NCBI RefSeq assembly: GCF_001956855.1
Contig: NZ_MTHD01000002.1
Coordinates: 124,001-188,000 of the forward strand
DNA length: 64,000 bases
From: Azonexus hydrophilus
GTDB lineage: Bacteria; Pseudomonadota; Gammaproteobacteria; Burkholderiales; Rhodocyclaceae
Direction: 5' to 3'
Shown here: positions 57,363 to 64,000 of the stretch, piece by piece
Layout of the letters: each line of letters begins with the position of its first letter
How positions within the stretch are numbered: the first letter of the stretch is position 1
Program-made: the position numbers and the translations under genes
The notes under the pieces: model-generated
Database searches by the model: none
Told to the model about the DNA's origin: nothing
The model's input: only the letters and a program-made list of their open reading frames with translations

Positions 57363-60300
57363 ATGTCTGCTTTCCTGCGCGGCAATCTGCTGCTTGCCCT
57401 GATTTACGCACTGACCGGCTGGCTGGCGTTGCAGATTGCCGTGCCCCCCGGCTATGCCGCTCCCCTGTTCCCGCCTGCCGGTGTCGCACTGGCGGCGATG
57501 CTGGTTTACGGTCGACGCAGTCTGCCGGGCATTTTTGCCGGCGCGCTTGTCGTGCAGGCACTCGCCGCCATGCAGAGCGGGGTCGACAGCACGCGCTGGC
57601 TGATGCTCCTCGTGCCGAGCCTGGGGGCTACCGTGCAGGCATGGTTCAGCTATTTCCTGGCCTGTCGACTGCTGGGCCGCGACAACCCGATGGACAGTCA
57701 CGACAGCATCGTCCGATTTGTTCTCGTCGTGGCGCCGGTGGGGTCGCTGATCAGCCCAAGTGCCGGGACACTTTCGCTGTTGCTGATGGGGGCGGTTTCC
57801 GGCAGCGATGCCGCATTCACCTGGATGAACTGGTGGGCCGGCGATACCCTGGGCGTACTCATCATGGTGCCCCTGCTCATGGTGTTTTTCGGCATGCCGG
57901 CAGCCGAATGGCGTTCGCGCCGGCTGACCGTGACGGTGCCGATGCTGATTGCGCTTGGCGTCCTCGCCGCTACCTTCATGCAGGTTTCGCATTGGGAAGA
58001 GCGACGTCTGCAGACCCAGTTGAACCGTGATGCCGAACATGTCGCCAGTCTCGTGCGCAAGCGCTTCGACGCACAGCTGGATCAGATGCTGGCGCTGGAG
58101 CGGCTGGCCACCGTTCATCCGGCACTTGATGCGCAGGTCTGGCACGAGTTTGTGACGCCATTGCTGGCACGTTATCCCGGCACCCAGAATTTCGGCTGGA
58201 GCCCGTTGGTGGCTGATTCCGATCGTGCCGCATTCGAGGCTGCCGTTCGCGCCAACGGCATGGCGGATTTTTCCATTCTTGGCCGGGATCCGGCCGGACG
58301 TACCTTTGTTGCCGATGCCCGCCCGGAGTACCTGCCGATCCTCCATGTCGAACCACTGGCGGCCAACCGCAGCGTCATCGGTCTTGATCCGCTGTTTCTC
58401 GAACAGACGGCCCAGGCTGCCTTGCGTACCCGGGAAACCCGTTTGCCGATCGCTTCCAGATCGATCCGCCTGGTTCAGGAGGAGGGTGAGCAGCGCGGTG
58501 TCGTCATTTACCACGCAGTTTTTGCCGGCATGCCATTACGCCAGATCGGTATGGTTTCCGGGGTTTTCCGGATGGACGACGTGCTCATTTCCGCATTGTC
58601 CGGTGAGACACGCGACGGCCTGGCGGTTTGCCTGGTCGATGATGACGGTCTCCAGCGCCTGTTCGGGCCGGCTGATTGCGAGGCTGCCGACTGGCAGGAT
58701 CGTCGCCTGCACTGGCAGGAACCGCTGGGTTTTGCCGGACGGCATTGGCAATTGAAGATCGCCGCAACGGATGAGTACATGTCGATCTTGCGCAGCTGGG
58801 GGGTCTGGCTGACGCTTGCCGTCGGGTTGCTGAGCACGGCGGTACTTGGTGCCTTCCTGTTGCTGACCAGTGGTCGGGCGCGTCGCATTGAGCGGCTGGT
58901 CGAAGAGCGGACGTGGCAACTGGCCGATGCCGGCCGCAAACTGGTCGAGCAGCAGGAGGAACTGCTGCAGGCGCAACGGATTGCCCGCCTCGGTAGTTGG
59001 GAAAAACTGCCCGATGCGCTGGCTTGCCACTGTTCGGACGAGCTGCGCAGCATCATGGGACTGGGTCGGGAAACGGTCGTCAGTTTGCCCGATCTGGTCG
59101 AGCGCGTGCATCCGGACGATCGCACGGCATTGCGCAATGCGCTTGAACAGCTGGCTGCCGAGCCTGGACAGGTGGCGCTCGATTGCCGCCTGGACGAAGA
59201 CGGGCCGATTCCCGGCATGTTGCATTTCCGCATCGAGAGCGATCCTTGCGCCGGCGGTGGACTGCGTATCCGCGGTACGGCCCAGGATGTGACGGCGGCG
59301 AGGGCGGCCGAGGAGCATATTGCCTTCCTCGCCCATTACGATGTGCTGACCGGCCTGCCGAACCGCACCCAGTGGAACGAGCGGGCGCATCTCGAACTGC
59401 GCAACGCGACCCGACTGGCCGAGCGCCTGGCTGTCCTCTTCATCGACCTCGATCATTTCAAGGCGGTCAATGATTCACTCGGGCATCCGGTAGGTGACCA
59501 GTTGTTATCCGGTGTTGCCCGGCGCTTCAATCTCTGTCTGCGCGAAAACGATTTTCTGGCCCGACTGGGGGGCGACGAATTCGTCGTGCTGCTGCCTGCA
59601 CTTGAGCATCCGGAAGACGCGGCGCTGGTCGCGCGCAAGCTGATTGGTGCGTTGCAGGCGCCGATGCTGATCGAAGGGCACGAACTGACGGTATCGGCCA
59701 GCATCGGCATCGCCGTCTTCCCGGGCGATGGCGACGATGTCAGTGCGCTGCTCAAGCACGCCGATGTGGCGATGTACTGTGCCAAGGATCAGGGGCGCAA
59801 CACTTATCACTATTTCAAGCCGGAAATGGACGTCCATGCGCTCGAGCGGCTGATGCTGGAAAACGCCTTGCGGCGGGCCATCGAACGCAATGAACTGGTG
59901 CTGCACTACCAGCCGCAGGTGGCGGCTGGCGACGGCCGGGTACTCGGCTGCGAAGCGCTGGTGCGCTGGCAGCATCCGGAACTGGGCATGCTGCAACCGG
60001 TTCAGTTCATCGCGGTGGCCGAGGAAAGTGGTCTGATCATCCCGCTGGGGGACTGGGTGCTGGCAACCGCCTGCCGGCAATTGGCCGGGTGGCAGGCGGC
60101 CGGGCGTGAACTGGTGATGGCGGTCAATATTTCGGCACTGCAATTTTGTCAGGCCACTTTTGTCGACACCGTCCGGCGCATTCTTGACGAGACTGGTGCC
60201 GATCCCAAGCGGCTTGAACTCGAACTGACGGAAAGCGCGCTGATGCAGCCGACACCGGAAGTGCTGGCGCGGATGAATGCGTTGTGCGAGCTTGGCATCC

Positions 60301-60608
60301 GGCTGGCGCTGGACGATTTCGGCACCGGCTATTCCAGTCTGTCTTATCTGAAGCGCCTGCCGATTTGCCGCTTGAAGCTGGATCGCAGCTTCGTCAAGGA
60401 CGTGCCGGACGATCTCGAGGATGTGGCGATCGCCATGGCGACCCTGTCACTGGCGCGCGACCTCGGCATGGACGTGGTTGCCGAAGGGGTCGAGAACGAA
60501 ACCCAGCGGCAATTCCTCGCCGAGCGTGGCTGTCCGGTGATGCAGGGCTACCTGTTCAGCCGGCCGCTGGCGGCCGACGCGCTGGCGCAGTGGATCGACG
60601 CGCGCTGA
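57363..60608 (+). CDS. MASE1-CHASE-PAS-GGDEF-EAL c-di-GMP enzyme
   Basis: 1081 aa. MASE1 membrane sensor (about residues 1-215, ALIYALTGWLALQIA, FPPAGVALAAMLVYG), then a CHASE periplasmic domain (about 235-470), one more membrane helix (about 485-505), a PAS domain (about 540-650), GGDEF (about 660-820; LARLGGDEFVVLLP, with I-site REND five residues before it) and EAL (about 835-1080; LGCEALVRWQHPE, DDFGTGYSSLSYLKRLP). Both catalytic motifs look intact, so it could act as cyclase, phosphodiesterase, or both in turn. Start 57363; no partner gene. Confidence 0.93.
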   Translation: MSAFLRGNLLLALIYALTGWLALQIAVPPGYAAPLFPPAGVALAAMLVYGRRSLPGIFAGALVVQALAAMQSGVDSTRWLMLLVPSLGATVQAWFSYFLACRLLGRDNPMDSHDSIVRFVLVVAPVGSLISPSAGTLSLLLMGAVSGSDAAFTWMNWWAGDTLGVLIMVPLLMVFFGMPAAEWRSRRLTVTVPMLIALGVLAATFMQVSHWEERRLQTQLNRDAEHVASLVRKRFDAQLDQMLALERLATVHPALDAQVWHEFVTPLLARYPGTQNFGWSPLVADSDRAAFEAAVRANGMADFSILGRDPAGRTFVADARPEYLPILHVEPLAANRSVIGLDPLFLEQTAQAALRTRETRLPIASRSIRLVQEEGEQRGVVIYHAVFAGMPLRQIGMVSGVFRMDDVLISALSGETRDGLAVCLVDDDGLQRLFGPADCEAADWQDRRLHWQEPLGFAGRHWQLKIAATDEYMSILRSWGVWLTLAVGLLSTAVLGAFLLLTSGRARRIERLVEERTWQLADAGRKLVEQQEELLQAQRIARLGSWEKLPDALACHCSDELRSIMGLGRETVVSLPDLVERVHPDDRTALRNALEQLAAEPGQVALDCRLDEDGPIPGMLHFRIESDPCAGGGLRIRGTAQDVTAARAAEEHIAFLAHYDVLTGLPNRTQWNERAHLELRNATRLAERLAVLFIDLDHFKAVNDSLGHPVGDQLLSGVARRFNLCLRENDFLARLGGDEFVVLLPALEHPEDAALVARKLIGALQAPMLIEGHELTVSASIGIAVFPGDGDDVSALLKHADVAMYCAKDQGRNTYHYFKPEMDVHALERLMLENALRRAIERNELVLHYQPQVAAGDGRVLGCEALVRWQHPELGMLQPVQFIAVAEESGLIIPLGDWVLATACRQLAGWQAAGRELVMAVNISALQFCQATFVDTVRRILDETGADPKRLELELTESALMQPTPEVLARMNALCELGIRLALDDFGTGYSSLSYLKRLPICRLKLDRSFVKDVPDDLEDVAIAMATLSLARDLGMDVVAEGVENETQRQFLAERGCPVMQGYLFSRPLAADALAQWIDAR

Positions 60609-60615
60609 GCGAAGC

Positions 60616-61932
60616 CTAGAGCCGGAAGGCGCCGGTCAGCGCGGCGATCATGTAGCTGTGGTCGAGCACGCCGGCGCTTTCGCGGATGCTGTGCATGGCC
60701 CACATCGGCGAGCCGACATCGACGCTGGGGATGCCCAGGCGGGCGGCGACAATGGGGCCGATGGTGCTGCCGCAGCCGAGGTCGGTGCGATGCGCGTATT
60801 GCTGGCAAGGTACGCCGGCCTGTTCGCAGATGGCCATGAACAGCGCCGCCGTTTCGGCGCCGGTACTGTAGCGCTGGTTGGCGTTGCTCTTGATCACCGG
60901 GCCGGCATTGACCAGGACGCGGTGGCAGGGTTCATAAGCAGCCGGGAAGTTCGGGTGCCAGGCGTGTGCCATGTCGGCGCTGATGAAGAAGCTGCGGGCC
61001 AGCAGGCGGCGCAGGTCCTCGGCATCGAGGGCGAAATTGCCGGCGATCCGTTGCAGGACGTCGCCGACCAGACTGCCGCCAGCGCCGGCGGCGCTTTCCG
61101 AGCCGACTTCTTCGTGGTCGAACAGGGCGACCAGACAGGTTTGCCCCGGTTTTTCGACCGCCAGCAGGGCGGTCAGCGCCGCGTGGCAGGAGGCCAGGTT
61201 GTCGAGCTGGCCGTTGGCAACAAATTCGCGGTCGACGCCCCAGAAACTGCCTTTTTGCGTATCGCAGGCAGCCAGTTCCCAGGTCATCAGGCTTTCCGGC
61301 GGGACATCGAGCGCTGCTGCCAGCGGCCGGCGGAAATGCGCGTCGGCCTTGTGGTCGTCGGTTGAGACGCCGAGCAGCAGCGGCAGCTCGGTCTGCTTGT
61401 TGAACTTCAAGCCGTTTTCATTGACCTCGCGGTTCATGTGGATGGCCAGGCTGGGCAGGCGCAGCAGTGGTTCGGTGATATGCACCAGCCGGCTTTCGAT
61501 GCCGCTGGCGTTGCGCACCATGACCCGGCCAGCCAGCGCCAGGTCGCGGTCGGCGAAGGTCGCAAGGATCGGGCCGCCGTACACCTCGACGCCCAGCCGG
61601 ATCATGCCGGCGGCGTCTTCGGCGGGCTTCGGCTTGATCCGCAGCCCGGGGGAATCGGTATGGGCACCGACCATGGTCAGGCCGGTTTCCACCAGTGGCT
61701 GGTTGCCGATGGTGAAGGCAATGATCGACGAGCCGCCACGGGTGACGTAGTAGCGTCCGCCGGGCTCCAGTTGCCAGCGGTCGAATTCTTCGAGGCGCTG
61801 GAAGCCGGCTGCCTGCAGCCGGGTCTTGCAGGTGGCGACGGCATGCCACGGGCTGGGGCTGGCGTCGATGAAATCGAGCAGGTCCTGCGCCTGGGCGCGG
61901 GTGCTGTCGGCAATGGCGAGCGGAGCGGTCAT
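60616..61932 (-). CDS. M18-family aminopeptidase
   Basis: 438 aa. Zinc ligands in GAHTDSPGLRIKP (near residue 95) and a DHEEVGSESAAGAGG block (near 270), with the last His near HSYMIAALTGAF. Related to DNPEP/ApeB, it removes acidic or neutral N-terminal residues, typically as a dodecameric cytosolic enzyme. It starts where the hydrolase gene ends (4-bp overlap), so both are one transcript. Confidence 0.93.
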   Translation of the reverse strand: MTAPLAIADSTRAQAQDLLDFIDASPSPWHAVATCKTRLQAAGFQRLEEFDRWQLEPGGRYYVTRGGSSIIAFTIGNQPLVETGLTMVGAHTDSPGLRIKPKPAEDAAGMIRLGVEVYGGPILATFADRDLALAGRVMVRNASGIESRLVHITEPLLRLPSLAIHMNREVNENGLKFNKQTELPLLLGVSTDDHKADAHFRRPLAAALDVPPESLMTWELAACDTQKGSFWGVDREFVANGQLDNLASCHAALTALLAVEKPGQTCLVALFDHEEVGSESAAGAGGSLVGDVLQRIAGNFALDAEDLRRLLARSFFISADMAHAWHPNFPAAYEPCHRVLVNAGPVIKSNANQRYSTGAETAALFMAICEQAGVPCQQYAHRTDLGCGSTIGPIVAARLGIPSVDVGSPMWAMHSIRESAGVLDHSYMIAALTGAFRL

Positions 61933-62819
61933 CGGTGGTTTTCCAGGTCCTTGCAGGCGTCGACGACGAGCGCTGCAACACGGCGATCATAGAGCATGGC
62001 GATGTGGCCGACCGGTGGCAGATCGACGTTGCGGGCACCGGGCAGCCGCTGGTTGTCCTGCGGCATGACGTAATTGTCGCAGGGATTGCGGAACGCGATG
62101 GCCGGCACGCCCGGTTTTTCAACCGCCATGTCACGCAGCCACAGCGAGTCGACCTGCATTTCCCTGGCGTTCTGGCCGATGCCATAGCGGGCCAGCCGGG
62201 TACCGGCATTCGGCGTGGCCAGCGTGATCAGTGCCGAGACCCGTGCGTGTCCGTGGCGGGCAAGATAAGACCGGCAGATCAGGCCGCCCATGCTGTGGCC
62301 GAGCAGTATCAGTTGTTTTGATCCGGTTTCGCGGCAAACAGCTTCGATCCGATCATGGAGCAGCGGGACCATTTTTCCCATACTGGTGAACGGCGGGAAC
62401 AGGCTGATCGTCGCCACCGTGCAGCCGGCCGCTTCGAGCCGTCGGCGCAGCAGCCACCAGACACCGCGACTGCAACCGTAACCGTGCACCAGCAGGACGA
62501 CACGGCCCTTGCCGTTCAGGCGGTCGGCCGGCAGCCACAGGCGTTCGAATGGAATGACCAGGAGGAAGGTCAGCAGAAAGGCGAAATACTCGCCGATCAT
62601 GACCCGCAGGCTGCGCCAGAGTCCCGGCCAGCTCCCCGCAGTGGCGTACTTCCAGCCAAACAGCCAGGTGATTGCGTTCTGGTTGGCACGGACGATGAGC
62701 AGCGTGATCAGCGCGCCCGCTGCGGCCGCAGGCGCGTCGGCACCCGCGAGTTTCAGGCCGAGGAAAAAATAGATCACCAGTTCGATGACGATCCAGAGCA
62801 GGAGGGAGAACGGCAGCAT
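61929..62819 (-). CDS. Membrane-anchored alpha/beta hydrolase
   Basis: 296 aa. Three hydrophobic stretches at the N-terminus (about residues 3-25, 30-48, 75-95), then a hydrolase domain: oxyanion loop LVHGYGCSRGVWW, nucleophile elbow GHSMGGLICRS (Ser near residue 190), acid and His near PVGHIAML. It is lipase- or esterase-like, facing an unknown substrate. Start ATG 62819 lies 8 bp after the dnaQ stop. It begins the unit whose last gene is the M18 aminopeptidase. Confidence 0.87.
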   Translation of the reverse strand: MLPFSLLLWIVIELVIYFFLGLKLAGADAPAAAAGALITLLIVRANQNAITWLFGWKYATAGSWPGLWRSLRVMIGEYFAFLLTFLLVIPFERLWLPADRLNGKGRVVLLVHGYGCSRGVWWLLRRRLEAAGCTVATISLFPPFTSMGKMVPLLHDRIEAVCRETGSKQLILLGHSMGGLICRSYLARHGHARVSALITLATPNAGTRLARYGIGQNAREMQVDSLWLRDMAVEKPGVPAIAFRNPCDNYVMPQDNQRLPGARNVDLPPVGHIAMLYDRRVAALVVDACKDLENHR

Positions 62820-62827
62820 CGCTGGGA

Positions 62828-63547
62828 TCAGGCCGCAGCCCCGGTTTCCGGTTTGGGCAGCCAGATGCAGGCCCCCTTGGATTCCTTGTCGATCGCCGCC
62901 AGCACGCTTTCGTGTTCGACGATTTCTTCGGCAGTCGCCCGGCGGACGAGCAGCGGCTTGCGCTGGCGCGCCTTGCCGTCGGCACCAAGCAGCACCGGCG
63001 GGGCTTCGTCCGGTTCGATCATCAGCGCGTTCTGGCCGCGCGTCATCGCCAGGTAGACTTCCGCCAGCAGTTCGGTATCGAGCAGGGCGCCGTGCAGCGT
63101 GCGGCCCGAGTTGTCGATTTCGTAGCGCTCGCACAGCGCGTCAAGGCTGTTGCGCTTGCCTGGGTGCAGGGCCTTGGCGTCCTTCAGCGTGTCGATGACG
63201 CCACTGCAGATCGTTTCCACCGGCACCCGGCCGAGCCGGTCGAGCTCGGCGTTGAGGAAGCCGAGGTCGAACGGGGCGTTGTGGATGATCAGCTGGGCGC
63301 CGTTGATGAATTCCAGGAATTCGTCGGCGATGTCGGCGAATTTTGGCTTGTCGGCGAGGAATTCGAGCGTGATGCCGTGCACCGCCTGGGCGCCGGCGTC
63401 GATGTCGCGCTCCGGATGCATGTACTTGTGCAGATGGCGACCGGTCAGCCGGCGGTTGACCATCTCGATGCAGGCGACTTCGATGATGCGATGACCGTCG
63501 CGCGGGTTGAGGCCGGTGGTTTCGGTATCGAGGACGATCTGTCTCAT
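62828..63547 (-). CDS. dnaQ: DNA polymerase III epsilon subunit (3'-5' proofreading exonuclease)
   Basis: 239 aa. ExoI LDTETTG (D7 and E9), Exo[16 protein letters not shown], Exo[18 protein letters not shown] with the catalytic His and Asp. The C-terminal tail (about 190-239) binds the alpha subunit. Start 63547 overlaps the rnhA stop (63544) by 4 bp. rnhA-dnaQ pairing is a conserved arrangement in proteobacteria. Confidence 0.96.
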   Translation of the reverse strand: MRQIVLDTETTGLNPRDGHRIIEVACIEMVNRRLTGRHLHKYMHPERDIDAGAQAVHGITLEFLADKPKFADIADEFLEFINGAQLIIHNAPFDLGFLNAELDRLGRVPVETICSGVIDTLKDAKALHPGKRNSLDALCERYEIDNSGRTLHGALLDTELLAEVYLAMTRGQNALMIEPDEAPPVLLGADGKARQRKPLLVRRATAEEIVEHESVLAAIDKESKGACIWLPKPETGAAA

Positions 63548-63996
63548 GCCGTTTCCTTCTTCAGTTCGTCGATGCCGCGATTGGCCAGCGCGTCGGCGCG
63601 CTCGTTCTCCGGGTGGCCGGCATGGCCCTTGACCCAGATCCATTCCAGCGTGTGCCGGCGTGCCTGTTCGTCGAGCAGTTGCCACAGGTCGGCGTTCTTT
63701 ACCGGTTTCTTGTCGGCAGTCTTCCAGCCGTTGCGTTTCCAGCCGTGGATCCACTCGCTGATGCCCTTGAGCACGTATTGCGAGTCGCTGTGCACGCGGG
63801 CGCTGACCGGGCGCTTCATGGCGTCGAGGGCGCGGATGACGGCCAGCAGTTCCATGCGGTTGTTGGTGGTGGCGGCTTCGCCACCCCACAGTTCCTTCTC
63901 GTGGCCGCCAGCGCGCAGGATGGCGCCCCAGCCGCCGGGGCCGGGATTGCCGCGGCAGGCGCCGTCGGTGTAGATATCGACGATCTCAGTCGCCAT
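63544..63996 (-). CDS. rnhA: Ribonuclease HI
   Basis: 150 aa, complete: start ATG 63996. Catalytic acids in [31 protein letters not shown] and [11 protein letters not shown]. Degrades the RNA strand of RNA-DNA hybrids. Overlaps dnaQ by 4 bp on the same strand; only 4 bases of upstream sequence remain before the window end. Confidence 0.97.
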   Translation of the reverse strand: MATEIVDIYTDGACRGNPGPGGWGAILRAGGHEKELWGGEAATTNNRMELLAVIRALDAMKRPVSARVHSDSQYVLKGISEWIHGWKRNGWKTADKKPVKNADLWQLLDEQARRHTLEWIWVKGHAGHPENERADALANRGIDELKKETA

Positions 63997-64000
63997 GGCT

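Overview
The window is a GC-rich chromosomal segment of a betaproteobacterium, most likely from the order Rhodocyclales (Dechloromonas/Azonexus-like). This rests on protein character and gene content: ftsK-lolA beside trxB, RegB/RegA redox signalling, TRAP/TAXI transport, a ModE-controlled molybdate locus, FliW, c-di-GMP enzymes and an Mrp antiporter. Species assignment is inference. I saw no rRNA, tRNA, CRISPR array, intact transposase or integrase gene.

Layout. 1-10.7 kb: trxB start (cut by the window edge), ftsK, lolA, ppk, an ankyrin protein, a REC-GGDEF cyclase, an unknown protein, a SIMPL protein, a NifX-like protein and a divergent qorB/HxlR pair. 10.7-16.6 kb: a molybdenum locus, modE-modA-modB-modC-modD on the minus strand, divergent from a two-domain molbindin gene, then a 134-aa unknown gene and a DUF2478 gene. 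Four ModE-like boxes lie here, two of them in front of the unknown gene. 16.7-22.8 kb: rimO, a GlcD-type FAD dehydrogenase, a divergent DapB-like reductase, a MarR/OmpA-lipoprotein pair, and hslO with an ArsC/Spx-like gene.

22.8-26.1 kb is an accessory island. A 715-bp AT-rich insert carrying one 177-aa membrane protein sits in the 5' end of the ArsC/Spx-like gene. It is bounded by a 15-bp direct repeat and supplies a replacement N-terminus; the displaced original start codon and ribosome-binding site survive on the far side. Next come IS-end-like tandem repeats and an integron-type cassette array (two attC sites, two or three cassettes, no integrase in view). A 151-bp element with terminal inverted repeats appears to have inserted at the head of the third cassette.

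26.1-44.4 kb: VF530-type protein, LysR/ADH pair, an OYE-family reductase, a membrane flavin reductase, an autotransporter flanked by two REP-like hairpins, tex, fliW, mtfA, an EamA exporter, glutamate dehydrogenase and a TRAP-TAXI transporter. 44.4-49.3 kb: relA, a small membrane protein, a TlpA-like thioredoxin, and a copper-delivery operon (unknown anchor protein, Sco, PCuAC) closed by a strong terminator. 49.3-57.2 kb: minus-strand mrpAB-C-D-E-F-G behind regB-regA. 57.3-64 kb: a MASE1-CHASE-PAS-GGDEF-EAL protein, an M18 aminopeptidase, a membrane-anchored hydrolase, dnaQ and rnhA.

Across the first 50 kb the 10-mer GTCGACCGCA (either strand) occurs at 18 loci, far above chance. It is absent from the accessory island and the autotransporter, and it looks like a genome-wide iterated motif.
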